The position numbers and the translations under genes were made by a program. Below are positions 25,901 to 40,900 of a DNA stretch of 64,000 bases, piece after piece. Positions within the stretch are counted from its first letter, which is position 1. The number at the start of each line of letters is the position of its first letter. The notes beneath the pieces were generated by a model. It saw only the letters and a program-made list of their open reading frames with translations, was not told the origin of the DNA and made no database searches. The DNA comes from Gerris lacustris (Eukaryota; Arthropoda; Insecta; Hemiptera; Gerridae). The DNA lies in NCBI GenBank assembly GCA_951217055.1, contig OX578285.1, positions 59,059,102 through 59,123,101 of the forward strand, read 5' to 3'.

Positions 25901-28900
25901 AGCTATAAAGGTGGACGGCAGGCAGTTAGGAGGAGGCAGCAAGGACATTATCCTCTGCTCTCTCTACCTCCCCTATGACTCACCGAATCCTCCTCCTTCA
26001 GAGGATTTTATAAATCTAGTTCGTTACGCTAAAAGTAACGGCCTTTCCCTCTTGGTAGGATGTGACGCAAACGCCCACAACCCAGTGTGGGGTAGTAGCA
26101 ACACCAATCCTAGAGGAAGAGCTCTCCTAGAGTACATAGTAAGTGCCGAGCTCTATATTCTGAACCGTGGAGCAGTCCCTACCTACTTCACGGAGAGGAG
26201 GAAGGAGGTAATTGATATCTCACTATGCACACAAGACATTATGGGCAGAGTAAGGAACTGGAAAGTGGACCAGGAAGAATCTCTTTCGGACCACAGACAT
26301 ATCCTGTTCTGTGTGGAGGACGCAGCTCCGCAGACCGTTTTCTATAGAAATCCCAGTTCCACGGACTGGGACCAATTCAGAAGACTACTTGGAAGTAACC
26401 TAGACACTATTGGGACGTGTCCAGACAGCTGGGAGGAAACTGAGGTTTTTACTTCAAATCTTACCAGTGCGATTAGGACTGCATTTGAAGAAAGCTGTCC
26501 ACTGAAGGCAAAGTCAGGAAAGTCTTCAGTTCCTTGGTGGTCTCAGTACCTAGAGTCATTACGCAAGCGCGTTAAACAGTCTCTAAATAAAGCCAGAAGA
26601 GCAAACTCGGAAATTCTATGGGCAGCACACAAAGAGGCCCGTAGGAATTTTAAGAAGGAGTTAAAAAGAGCCAAGCGCAACTCTTGGCGGAACTACTGTA
26701 GCGAGATTGGAGAGGCGGCACCAACAGCCAAATTTCACCGTATTCTCTCTAAGTCACCGGCAGTGGGTAATGGTCCCCTTCTTATAGAAGGGAACAACTT
26801 TACGACCTCTGAGGAAGAGGCGCTTAAACATCTAATGGGAACTCACTTGGCAGAATGTGAATTCACAGATGGAAGTAATGTAGGAAATCAAAGTCAGGTT
26901 GTCCCAACGGAGGGGGACAGGAGTACAGCTGATTCTATTATTACCGAAAGCAAGGTTAAGTGGGCTGTAAATAGCTTTGCACCGTTTAAGTCACCAGGGC
27001 TTGACGAAATAAGTCCCAAGATGCTACAAGAGAGTATGGACTTAATTCTTAGGGACCTAGTAAAGATCCTAAGGAATTGCCTAATTTACAGGACTATTCC
27101 TATAAGATGGAGAGAGGTGAGAGTGGTTTTTATTCCCAAGCAAGGGAAGCCAGATCTCACCTTAGCTAAGTCTTACCGACCTATTAGTCTCACTTCGTTC
27201 TTACTGAAGACTTTAGAGAGAGTGATTGATCGATATATCAGAGATTCCATACCTAACATACTGAGCAGGCAACAGTATGCATATCAGGCAGGGAAATCTT
27301 GTGAAGCAGCCCTTCATCACCTTATCAGGAAAATAGAGGGAGCCCTTACCTACCAGTCCCTGGCACTGGGTCTATTTTTAGACATAGAAGGGGCATTCAA
27401 TTGCGTCCCAGTCGAAAGTGTCTGTCGAGCCGCTCGGATACATGGCGTTAACCAAGTGGTGACTGACTGGATTAATTCGATGCTGACTATTAGGATAGTC
27501 GAGGCTCAAAGGAATAACACAAGCGTTAAAGCAGTCGTCAGGAGAGGGTGCCCCCAAGGGGGGGTTCTCTCGCCCTTACTTTGGTGCCTAGTCGCAGACG
27601 ATCTTATCCATTGTCTGACGGAAGAAGGATTCTACATTCAGGCGTTTGCTGACGATGTAGCAGTACTAATCGTAGGAAAAGTAATTAGTACTGTCTTTGA
27701 ACTCGCACAGAGAGCTCTGAGTATCATCGAAAGATGGTGCACGAGAAACAGCCTTGGAGTTAACCCAGGAAAAACTGTTGTGATTCCCTTTACAAAGAAG
27801 AGAAGGTTAGACGGCGCTAGGGCACTGTATCTGGGAGGAAAGAGTCTAGAGCTGTCGGATTCAGGTAAGTATCTTGGAGTTATTTTAGACAAGAAACTTA
27901 CCTGGTCTAATCACCTGGAAAGCAAACTCAACAAAGCAATGGCAGCTTTCTGGGTGTGTAGAAGAGCTATAGGCCCCTCATGGGGTCTTAAGCCTAAAGT
28001 GATACACTGGATTTACACGGCCATGGTCAGACCAATTTTATCATATGCCTGTGTCGTCTGGTGGCCAAGAGTACTACTGACCACTACAAATAAGCAACTA
28101 GAGCATCTTCAGAGGACAGTGTGTCTTGGAATACTAGGAGCGATGAGAACAGCACCGACCCTAGCTCTGGAGGTACTGGTGGGACTTCCCCCACTAGACC
28201 TATATATCCGATTCGAGGCCATGATGGCCTCATATCGGCTTCACTGCATTGGCCTGTGGTGCGGCTACAATAGTCACAGAGGCCATGAAAAGGCATGGGA
28301 TCTTCTGATAGACAGGTGTCCTATGGCATTAATGATTCAAGATTATTGCATTGCTAGATGGCAATTTAGGAACTCTTGGAGTTCTTACTTCCCCTCGATG
28401 CAGGATTGGGAGGAAAACAGGACGAACATTTCTATCACGGGAGAAGACGTGTGGTACACGGACGGATCACGAATAGAGGAGTTGTCAGGAGCTGGGATCT
28501 ACTGTAAAGACCCAAGCTATGAGGAGAGCATAAGTCTAGGAAAATATGCCACAGTGTTTCAGGCAGAAATATATGCTATCCTTGTATGCGCTCAGACTAT
28601 TATGAGTAACACACATGAACCAGATAAACAGATATATATCTGTTCCGACAGTCAGGCAGCGATAAAGGCGCTGGCTGCACCCAAATGCACTTCCAAATTA
28701 GTCTTCGACTGCAAAAAAGCACTAGAGGCTATTTCTTGCAGAAACAAGGTACAAGTGCTTTGGGTTCCGGGTCATAAAGGAATCGAGGGAAATGAAATGG
28801 CAGATCATCTAGCAAGACAAGGTTCCGGCTCAACTCCCTTGACACCTGAACCCAGTGTGGGCATTTCTCGGTGCAACATTAAGACAGCACTGAAACTCTC

Positions 28901-31900
28901 CTTGGTCAGAGAATTTCAAGAAACCTGGGATAAGTCACCCAGGATGAGACAATCCAAATTATTTATAAGTGGACCCTCTTCAAGACTCGCCAAAAGCATG
29001 TTGAGTCTAAATAAGAAATCTTGCCATACTGTGACAGGGTTCCTAACGGGTCACTGTCGATTAAACAGGCACCTACAGCTACTAGGATTGGCTGACGAAT
29101 CAATCTGTAGGCTGTGCGGGGAGGACGAAGAAACTCCCCTACATCTAATTAGCCGCTGCCCCGGGCTGCTAAATCATAGATGGCTGATCTTCGGTGAGGC
29201 AACCGTTCCAATCAGGAAGTTGAGAAAAATATCCATCAACAAGATAGTGGCATTTTGCCAAGGCATCAGAATGTTGAAGGAGTAGAGGGTCTATGAATTA
29301 ATAGAGGGAAACCTTCTACAACCCGGGTTTGTTCAAAGGATCCATCTGGTGGTGTATGTCTCTGGGATTTATTTCCCCCCGGCTGGAAAAAAAAAAAAAA
29401 AAACAAAAAAAAAAAACAAAAAAAAAAAACCTCAAATTGTGTAAATCCATCAAAATCTCACAGTTGAATTTTCGCGCCATTCCAATATTTTCGCTTTATA
29501 TGAGAAAGAAAAAATAAACGCTAAAATTAATTGTATAACTTAAATGGTAATTATATATTATGTTCCAGATCAGGAGCTAACCTTGTCTCAATAAGATATT
29601 TAGCTCTCAATTTTAGAAGCATTTGATCGACAAATTACTAGCAACAAATGCCATAATATACCCCTGACGATTCTTCCAGTATTAGGAGTAAGATATCAAG
29701 TCGGTAACCGGATACTACCGAAAGACAACACATTATTTAAAGTAAAGTATTACCGAAATCGACAAGTGTCTCAATATTGGAACCATCTTCGGCAGCACGT
29801 ACAATAGATTCCTTTTCTTCTCCAATATTTGACCAGTAAACATAATGCCCATCGTATGCAATGCCATTAGCGTGAGAGATGTTATTCGAAATGGGATAGT
29901 AAACTTTAGATTCAAGATAGTATGCTCGTATTTCATGTTCAGACGAGAAAAGTAAAAATCCTTCACCACCTGAAACAATTAGATTATTAATAGTATAAAT
30001 TAAATTTTAGACATTTTAGACATCCAAGAACGAGAAAACCCGCGAAAGCAGAAAAAAATGTATTTACAACTATGTCTTATGTCTTTTCAATTGACCTCTA
30101 GACGAAATTTATGACAATGATTGCACAAATTGGATCCAAATATCAACGAAGATTACTCCAGCAATTGTTGCTATAAAAACTCATTACAGTCCTGGACTGC
30201 GTTTTTCTCCAATGTGTGATAGCGTCTCATGAAGTGGTGAAGTCCAATAACCAAACAACTACTAAGTTTCCCATAAGTTTTGAAAATGGTATTGGTATTC
30301 AAAACCCCCATAAAAATTGCGATTTCAAAACGTTTTGAGTGGAAGATCACAACAGCACAGAAACTGTTTTGAAAAAAATAGCATGGAAACGGGTATTGAA
30401 TTGAAAACAGAATAGAGACATCCGCAGTAGGTATGATAACCTGACTTAAATATAACTAGTCTGGGAATTTATAGTTTTCAAAATTGTTAAGCAAACTATT
30501 TTGAAAACTCTTCATGGAAACTCATTCGGTTGAAAACCAAAACCGTTTTCAAAATGGTTTCGAAAACTCATGGAAACGCAGTAACTGTCATCATACAAAA
30601 TAATTGTAATTAAAAAAATTAAAATATTATGTCAATTAGTAAAACTAAAAGGCCTAAAAGGCTTGTGTTCATTTCTAAAAATGTCTTTAATAAATAGTGA
30701 AGTTTTGTTAAGTAAACGTTTTCTTTTTTAGTTAGTCTTAAGTACACAGGGTATTTGTTTGTTATCATTCCTCCCTCCATTTTGTCCTAATCTTCTTACT
30801 GCCAGTAACATAGCCTTCTTTTTTTAAAAAATAAATTTCATCACTTGTACTTCCAAAGTCATTCAATGACCATCAGGCATTTTGCATTCCATTTATTTCA
30901 GGGTTTATTTTCATTCTTTTTTAATTATTGTTTTAAAATATAATGTTACCTATCTAAATTGTTATGGTATGCAATAACCTTAAGTTTAAAGGCCGATACA
31001 CGATCAAACATTTTGCGCAAACATGATGTTTGCGCAAACCTAATCTCGGGCAAATTAGGCCATACACGTCAAACATCATGTTTGCGCAAATATCAAACTG
31101 CCCCATACACGGTCAAAGCATTTGCACAAACATGACGTTTGCGCAATCATTTTGACCGTGTATAGGGGCCTTAAGTCTATTACTTTGTTTGTAACTGGAC
31201 AATTGTTTCAATTGCAATCATTTTGTGTGAAGTAGTTGTTTTGGTATCAACTACACTTCTTTTATGATAAATTACAGTTTTTTTTATATCCCTGTGATCA
31301 ATAGGCAGAAATAAAACTGGCCTCTAATTTATTGCCCCTTGAACAAAATAAGCTAGTGAATTTTAACAAGGCCAATAAATACATTATTTTTTACAAACAA
31401 AATGTTATAAGGTATTTCATTCAAAAGAAGTAAATCAACATCAGTCAAACTGTACCTTCAGCTTTACACGTTCTTCCGTCTGATTGAAGTGTATATCCCT
31501 TGGCGCATGTGCAATAGAAACTGCCAGCAGTATTGATACATTTGTGATCGCAGATACCGAATTCTTCGCATTCATCAGTATCTATAAATCAAAAGATAAT
31601 TAAATAAAAAAATATATCATTTTAATTGATTGTTTATCTTTCTTAATCGAGAGGTGAAAACACAATATTTTTTACCAATATCAATTACTATCAATATAGT
31701 TGAATAATAATCCCCTTCTAGAGGGCGTTAAAGACGTAAAAGAAGCTCATTTTTGGTAAAACTCTGTTAATATATTATTTATAACTCAAGATCTAATAAT
31801 TTTAATTTTAATGCAGTAGAGCCTTGCTAATCCGGATTTGTCCGAATTAAACGGAATCAGATTTAAAATGTCTCTAAAACTAGTTTTAGCTGGGTATAAC

Positions 31901-34900
31901 GATTAACATCGGCTAATATTCTTCTTAAAGCTCTCTAAAGGTCAGACATTTAGGCATATAATGTATATTTAAGCATATAAATATTATCATATTTATCAAT
32001 ATCATTTATTGCTTTTTTAGGATTGTTCGTGATTTCTTTAAACTACCCCTACAGTAAAAAAAAAAATTTAAATATCACAGGGAAGTAATTTTTAGGGTTT
32101 CGTAGGTTATTAGGCATATAAGTTATTATGCTGACATTTTTTGCTTCAGAGCTTACCGAAGGTAACGGAAGCTATGTGATCGTTCTGAAGAACGAAACAT
32201 TTTTAGGTCTCTGATTTAAAAAAATCCAAGACAGTAATCCGTTACAGACATCAGGGATCATTTTTGGTTCCGTGTCTGTCTGTCGGTCTGTCGGTCGGTC
32301 TGTCGTTCACTTTTTCCGAACCAACGTATCTTAAAAACTACACGTCCAAGTTTAATGAAATTTGGGTGGTAGGTCATGAATAGCCCATTGTTGGTCCCAT
32401 ATAACTTTCTACGCTCATTTGTTTCTCTTCTGCATGCTCACAAACATACATTCATTTACACTTCAAAAGTACTTATCTGATTTGTATGAAACTTTTATAG
32501 TTTATCGAAAGTAGCCCGCAGATAGTCCCAGATTACTTTGAACCGTCTGCGCTCTTTAACTTTTGCTTGATAACAGTACTTTTTAGAATATTTCATATAG
32601 AAACTCATTAAGTTTAAACTTAATTTCAATTTAAACTCTAAAAGCTCTAAATGATCATGGTCAAAATGTTTGCGAAAACATTTTGACTGTTTAATGTTTG
32701 AGCAAACATGATGTTTGCCTAACATGATGTATGGCCTAAATTTGCCCGACTTCAGGTTTGCGCAAACCTGAGAGAGTAATAAAATAATATAATAACCTTA
32801 TTATCACTTAAATAAGATTAGAGTAAATACTAAAAGTAATAATAACTACAAATTATTTTGTGTCTAGAAATATTTATCTTATTTAGATAAAAAGTGTTTA
32901 CAATGTTAATAAGTATATATTATCATGTAACAATATGTAATATACTATATAGATAGACAAACTAGTTGGGGAATTGATTTATTTTAACCCTCTACTAGAT
33001 AAATATTATGAAATAGTAGGTTCAATTATAACTTATTCCAATAATTCTTGACAATGAGACATTGTTATATCGATTTAACATGATTATTTAATACTGACCT
33101 CGGCAAAATCCTTTCTGATCGCTGTGACCTTCTGGACAAATGCAAAGAGCCTTTAATGGTGTCAAGAAGCATTCGTGTCCATTTGAGCAAAGTGGTGAAC
33201 AGTTTTCTGAAAAGAAAGAAGATATGTGAATAACAGAAATTCTGTAATTGGGCTTTTGGTGCAAATTCAAACAAAAACGCTGTGTTATTTAGTTGAGATG
33301 TTTCAAGATAATTCCGTATTTTGAAGGATATGTAGGATTGATTTATTAACGGTAAATCTTTAAGAGATTTATCTTCTATCTACAATAGAATAGTTCTTTT
33401 AAAAAAGATAACTTTAATAAAATGGATGCATTAATGTAGATATCTATGAATATCTATAATAAAATAGATACTCTTTAAATATTATAATGAAATGTATTAA
33501 GTAATATTCTAGAATACAATAGAATTTATATCTTAATATAGAGTATATGTATGATAAAATTGATACTCTTAAAATATAAATATACCTATTACAAAAAAGA
33601 AAAATTTATATAGTTTATCTAAAATACAATCAACATAACCATTTATTATATTAAAATTGATATCTATTATAAATAGTAGGTACAATAATTAATTAAGATA
33701 ATATGAAATTTATAGAACATTCACTTTTCTAGCTCGGGTAAATGGATAGGTATACATTGAAGATTCATTTATCAGTGTAATTATGTGGTAAACCGAATTG
33801 AATACAAAAGATTCAACATTGTGGTTTCTAAAACAAAATTAAAGAAAATTGTTACATTGGCCATTTGTCTAAACCACAAAGATAGGCTTATCTAATATTG
33901 ATAATCGTTAGGCTAGGCGCACACTGCCTTAGGCGCCTAGCCTTAGGTTATCGGGCATTGGAAATGATAATTGTACCTTGAAAATTTTACCAAAGCAGGC
34001 GTTGGATTGGAGAACATTAATTTTACTTGAATTGTTTCGTTGTTTTAAGACATGAACATATTTTTAAAGCACTAAATCCTTTTTTGTCGGTACTCTACTA
34101 CAATGGTATATTCTGTAGTTTATAAATAAGTAGGCTTTATTGATAAATTAATTACTTACTTGGTCCCAAACATTTTTCTCCTTCATCTGACCCATCCAGG
34201 CAATTCTTTACACCATTGCAGACGTCTCGAAGCTTAAGGCATTTCTTTCTATCATTACACAGAAACTGTTTGTTATTGATATTACAGCTGACAGCGTCGT
34301 AAGTAGCTGAAACAAAGAAAACAATAGCCATGTGGATATTGATAATTATTTCAAATAGATTTTGAGGATAGAATTTCTCTTCAAGAAAAATGTATCAGAT
34401 AATAAGGTTAAATCATCTCAAATAAATGATGATGGGTATCATAAAGAACTAAGCTTTTATTCATAACAATGAAACTTGGTAATAAAATGAAGCATTTTAA
34501 TAATAAGCAATAATTTATTAAACCTATTCAAACAGACATATTGGTCTTAATTTTACGGAAGAAAGTAGTAATGGAAAGAAAAAAAGGCTTAATGTAAAAG
34601 ACACAATATAATATTATTTATCAAGAAATTATGATAAAAAGCAATTATATAAAGAAAGAAATGACAAAAACTTACGGCAATTTTCTTCATCGGAATTGTC
34701 TCCACAATCATCATCCCCGTCGCATACAAATTCTTTGGGAAGGCAAGTTCGAGTTTTGCAGCGAAAACCATCATTACAGGGTACCTTTAAACAAGAAAAA
34801 CAATTATTAGTTAGTATTGCGTAATCCCTTTAAACCGTATTCTTAAGATACTTTTAGATGTATTTTTAAACAGTAATCATGATGTAAATGGTGGTGAATA

Positions 34901-37900
34901 TGTGCATTCATCAGATCACATAGTGATTTTCTATGTAATACTTGACCAATACAAATTTTTTTTTTCAAAAAATTGATTTACTTAATGATGTCTTTTAGTG
35001 TTAAAAAATATATAATAAAATATAAAATATATTAGTATGATAACAAGTTATCCATTAGTAATGTAAGGATTAAATAATTAGATCAGCTACCATTTCTAAA
35101 ATCAAATCATCTTCAGAGTACTCTAACAACGTTTGTACTTATTAAACGTACTATGTAAAAACCAACTGTTAAGCAGCGTCCACATGGCACACATAAGGCC
35201 AAATGGCAAGGCCAGTTGGCACCACAGATAATTCATTCGTCCACACTACCACTGCAAACTCAGTTGTGATATATGACGAGGAGGATGTAATTGTTGCCGC
35301 TGCGGGGCCTTGATTATTAAAGAAGTTATGTGAATCACGCCCTCGTCGATAATAGATACGTCCTGGACTTTCTAGAGGAAGAGGCTGATATCCAGCAAGT
35401 GAAATGATGAAAGATTTAATCAGTGGCAATATAGACAAACAAAATCTGGAGTACAAAAGCGGAACTAGTTTAGGAACTTAGTTTCTACCAGTAATAAGGA
35501 GCGACACTACACTTAAAAAAGGTATTTCGGCCCATGACCGTTTTGCAGTCACACTGCGGTTTTTAGCAACCGCAGATTCATATCACTTACTTATATACCT
35601 GTTTAAAATTTCAAAGCAAGCAATTTCGAATTTTATTCTAACTGTGTGATGCTCCGGTTTCTGTTTTGCGGGATTATATCAAGGTAAGGAACAAAAGCAA
35701 TTAATCAAATAAATAGTTATACGTATATTTTTTTTTTTTTTTTTTAAACTTTACAATTGACAAGACATTATTTAAATTATACGTATTTCAAATATGAAGT
35801 TATAAACAATGTTATATAGGTACTTACGCTACAATACATGACTACATGTAAGAAAATATAAACATTAATATTCTTTTAACCAAAGAAATCTCTTCACACC
35901 TTTCTATTTTATATTACCCTGAAGTAATCAAATGAGCCCGCTTAAATAATTATTTTGTCTTTATTTTCTAATTTACATCAATCTTATGAAATCTTTATAA
36001 TTCAACTCATTTATAGTGAATTAAACAAAATTAAAACAGGTTGTTAGTCTTTGGAAATTAACTAAAAACTTTGAAATTAACATTTTAGAATACGGCCTGA
36101 TTATCAAGAACTATTTTTATTATAATTTTGTGCTCAAAGGCAGTCTATAAATCATTGTAATCACATGCATTACTATATTTCTTTTATAGATAAAAATATT
36201 TTGAAGGAGAATATCCTCCAAGAAGGCGTTATAGTGCCGCTTAAAAACTAATAAATCTAAATAGAATTATGTTATTTTCTTCTCTTAAAAGTGCCTAATT
36301 GACAATAAAAAAACGAATAAAAAAATTGGAGTATTTTGTAAAATGAGCACCAACATAAATTATCCCCCAATTTCTGGTGCATATTATTTGCGAATTTTTA
36401 ACTGTCCTGAAATTCCAGCCCTAAATTCAGCCTGCGTATTATATACGATATTTTACGGTATGTACTTCTTTTAGAGAACTAGGTATTTCATATACGGGCA
36501 ACGGGCATGCTTAATTTTATGACAGTTCCTTCAGAATGTTGTCCATAGAATCGCTGTAAGATGTTGATAGGTCTTGAGAATCATAAAGCGATGAAGGGCT
36601 GGTCATCTCAGATGAGATCTCAGATGAGTGGTGGTGATTTAGGTTGCAGAATTGGGCTGGGGGTACATATATCCAACCACGTGATGCGTAGGTTGCTGAG
36701 GTCTTTCTTGAGACAATGGATATAGATGGGTAGGGAAGTATGGAGCTAGCTGGGGAGGGCAGATCGATGGCGAATAAGGAATGGATTTAGTAAGGTTGGT
36801 CGATGGTGCGTCATACTTTCCCATCTCGGCATTAAACAAAACCGCGTTTATTACTTGTCTGACAAATTTCCTAGCATGGGGTGATGGGAGGTCTCGCAGT
36901 TGCATTCCTACCAGCTCGCCAAAAACCGTAAATTGGTCCCTCGTCAATTTTCCTGCTAGTATTTTGTCCATTACCTTATTGAGCGCCTCTTGAGTTACCG
37001 AATTAGTGTCAAATCGGGAACCTGAAGGTTTCAGAGGGGACTTAAATAATTTATTTTTTATAGAGGACGGTGTAGCTCTGTCCCTGTGCTTAGGCCGATC
37101 TATGCTTTTATCACCCTGTGTGCTGTTAAATGTTTCTTTATCACCCTGACTAATTTCTTTATAACTGTTTAAAGAGTCTTCCAGTTCATCACCACTGAGC
37201 GGCTTTTTTGAGTCCTAGAACAAAGATTTAACTAATTGAATTAACTGAATTTTAATAATAATTTAAATTATTTAGTAACAATTAAATTAAATTTGGTGTA
37301 GATTCTTTGTTTCAGATACCTCACAATGAATCGGAATGGAAATAAATTGCACAGGAGTTTTATGATAAATGGAATTTCCCGAATTGTACAGGAGCGTTTG
37401 ACGGAAAAAATGTAACTATACAAGCTCCTGTTGACAGTGGTAAAGAGTTTTTTTAATTATAAAGGTTACTTCAGCATAGTATAATTCTATACGCCGGCTG
37501 TCAAGGTTGAATATCGGATGGGGGCATAGTGGTACTGGCCATACATATCTTCACAATGTTCTAAGAAAAAGCAAATCTAGAGTTGTTTACAATCCCAATG
37601 GAACATTTGACACGGACTGCTCAGCCACAGGTGCGGTACGAGCTGAAAAGTGGAGACGGGCCTCTTCAGAAACCTTCCCAACACGCCCGGAAGAAAGGAT
37701 GGATGGTTTTGCACAATTATTTATTACTGCAGAAGGAATATTAGAATTCCAAGACAGATATTCATAAAGCAAGAATTCTTTTTTTTTTTTTCTTAAGTTT
37801 GTTTAACCATGTTACCCTAACAATATTAGGAAGGTGCCTAATTTTTTCATGAGAATTGTAATCTAATTAATAGAATATGAGTACTTAATAAAAAAATGTA

Positions 37901-40900
37901 AACTTACTTATGTGTCGCTCATCCCTTTAGGCCAATTGCGGTCCCTTAGAAATTCCAGATTTACAACTGTCTCATTCATTTTTCAGCTCCCGTGAATAAT
38001 GGGACAATACATTTTTTAATTATCTGTCTGCATCTTCCTATACCAAAACTCACAGAAAATTCAACCAAGGCGTCCTTGCCTTTTATTTTGGTCCCTGTAT
38101 TCTTTCAATTTGCATTCCCACAGAACTGATTGATTCTGATACAAATCAATTAAACTTAAGACATTTATATTTGTCCACTCCATAGTTCATGTAGAACAAA
38201 TTTAAGTTAGAATAAAAATAACAAAATAATTTTAGTTTTCAATTTTTTTGTAAAATGTAAAATAATTGAGCTAGGGAATCAAATGGAATAAAGGGAAACC
38301 CTGAAATAAAACCGACTACTCTTTATAACCGTCAAAGTAAAACGGAGGAAGAAAAGGTACCTGATTCTGGTATGCATCGAAAAATATGTGTCAAGATAAA
38401 AAGAAAGGAAGAAACAATCTTTTTTAACAAATACAGTATAGTCTTGCTAATCCGAATTTGATGGTACTGGGCACTGTATGGATCACCGAAAGTCCAGATC
38501 AAACGGAATCAGTTTAAAAGTGTCTGTAAAACTAGTTTTAACTGGGTAAAACTATTAAAATTGATGGGCTCATATTAAAAATTACTGTTTAGTCTCACCG
38601 TAGGTCCACCTTTTAACCCTAAAAAGTGATTTGAGATAAAAAAAATCCACGCCTTTGAATAATTTTTTTTTCTGAAAATGATGTTATTTTAGATATTTGT
38701 ACGGTGAGTAAATTACGCTTTAAAACTTTAAGAGGTTTATTAACATCCAAAAAGAATTCTAAACTGAGACTACGAGATTTCTCTGTACTGTGCAAAGATG
38801 GTTTCATTTCCACTTAAACTAATGGAGGTAAAATGCGTCCACAACGTACCATACGCCTCATTGCCATCAGGCTTCCTTGGATCCGGACCGGCAATTGACG
38901 GGTTCGGTTTGAAATGTCAAATGACACGTTTATGCCAAGCATGGGAAAATGGCAAATCCAAGCAAGACATCCACATCACACTTGGCAGTGTCATTTGCCC
39001 TTGCCGTTTGGCACAGTGTGGACGCGGCTTTATACAACTATTGATTTCTCAAAGTTTACAACTAGAGCAAGTAAAGCGATCATCATAACTATATTACAGA
39101 AGGGACATATTATAAAGTAATACTACAATTAAGTAATCACCATTTCTTGCCTTTATCTTCACCCTGAATGCTCACACTAATATCTAAGATTTCTTTTAAA
39201 ACATCAATCATTTGTGGTCTGATAATCCTTTAGTAATCCTCAATTCAAACCAAATACATGAGGACTCAACCTAATATGAAAATTGATGAAAAATTTTCAC
39301 TTACGGTATTATTACAGCCGTATGTTTCATCAGAATGATCAACACAGTCGAAACTGCCGTCACAGACCCAGTGATTCGGAATGCACAAGCCGTCTAAGCA
39401 ATGGAAAGAATCTGCATCGCATCCATTTTCGTTGGTCGTTGTTGGCTGTAACTATTACAAAATAAATTATATTTATGAGTATAAAAAAGAAATAGTCCCT
39501 AGGCCACCATAAGAAGTGAGTCGCTGATTGATAAAGTTTTCTTACCTTATGGAATCGCTTATTTATGCCTTGTCCACCGATGAATTGGGTATATGGCAAC
39601 TGGTCGCTGGGCCATTTCTTTTTTGTTGACATGCCAAACTTGCCCTTGTGCGGGAACATTGAAAAGAGATAGATAAAATTTTGATTTTCACAGGATCGTT
39701 TAATTAAATTATTTAAAAAACAGTGGTACAGGTGGCCACCGATACGAGTGGGCCGTTTTCTTTTCAACATCCCCGCAGAGCGATATGTTTGGGGCGGTGG
39801 ACACCCCAAACGGCCCACTCTTATCGGTGGCCACCTTTACCACTGTTTTTTAATAATTTAATTAAACGATCCTGTGAAAATCAAAATTTTATCTATCTCT
39901 TTTCAATGTTCCCGCACAAGTGCAAGTTTGGCATGTCAACAAAAAAGAAATGGCCCAGCGCCCAGTTGCCGTATACCCAATTCATCGGTGGACACGGCAT
40001 AAATAAGCGATTCCATAAGGTAAGAAAACTTTATCAATCAGCGACTTACTTCTTATGGTGGCCTGTGGACTAAAATTACAGTTTCAATTTGCAACTGTAA
40101 ATTCTCATTTTTATTAAATAAAAATTGAAGTTAATTTAATGACTACCTGGCAAATCGTTATTTATAGAACTACCACGAAGAATTCATAATCATAGTATGT
40201 AATATGTAATTTATTTCTATTTTTTTCTTTTTAAATATGGTGTAAAAATGCGATTGAAGTGAAATATTCTTCGAAATAGATTTAGTGAAAATATACCCAA
40301 GCGAGAAAACTTCTAGGAGATAAAATAAAATAACAGTTACATTATTTGAACAAATTGCATTTCCTTTTTGATAATCGATTTTTAAAAAAAGTAATTCTAT
40401 TGAAAGATCTATCAAAGAATGAAACATTTGTCTCTACAAATGTTTTGAACTTTGATCTGCTTTAATATATATTTCTTTAATAAATATATTTATTTAGTTA
40501 TAAGAGAGCAAATCAATGCAGATTGATCATAACAAAGTAAAAGATAATTCTTTTTTTTTTTTTTTTTTTTTTTTAATAGTTTCTTATTATTTTTGTAAAA
40601 TGGACATTGAATAATAATATGATATGTTTCAGTTCATAATGGATTTAAATCCTTTGCGCAATAAAACCCTTCTTTTGTATGGCTTTTTCTGGAGATTTTT
40701 TTTTAAGCAAACAAACAAAAAAACAACAAAATTTGTTCTGGAATTAATCACATTTTGAGTACCTCATTTTAAATTTTATTAAATTAAATTTTAAAATTTT
40801 AAATTAAGGGACAAGAAATAAATTAAATAATTAGTAATAAAGATCTATCAAGAATTTTACTTTTCTAGATAAAGAATTTGACAGAAAAAAATTAATATTA

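Larger units (their letters stand above)
25585..29519 (-). repeat. Repeat R, reverse copy split by a LINE insertion
   Basis: The sequence matches repeat R (reverse) at 25585-25852 and resumes at 29428-29519, ending TTTATATGAGAAAG. The two parts join exactly across the 12-bp duplication of the LINE, dating R before the LINE. Confidence 0.85.
35172..37790 (+). mobile_element. Decayed PIF/Harbinger element in receptor intron
   Basis: The left end AGCAGCGTCCACA after TTA (35169-35171), with AAATGGCAAGGCCA following, resembles the TIR of MITE family 2. Inside lie two blocks of Harbinger transposase and a reverse-strand BESS-like ORF. The right end is not fixed; the family 2 terminus at 39030 (GGACGCGGCT then TTA) is a candidate. 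Confidence 0.6.

Noticed and set aside
39360..39818. 152-codon open frame overlapping an LDLa exon
   Set aside because: It runs from the palindrome through an intron into the wrong frame of the exon; the LDLa exon has clear splice sites in another frame.
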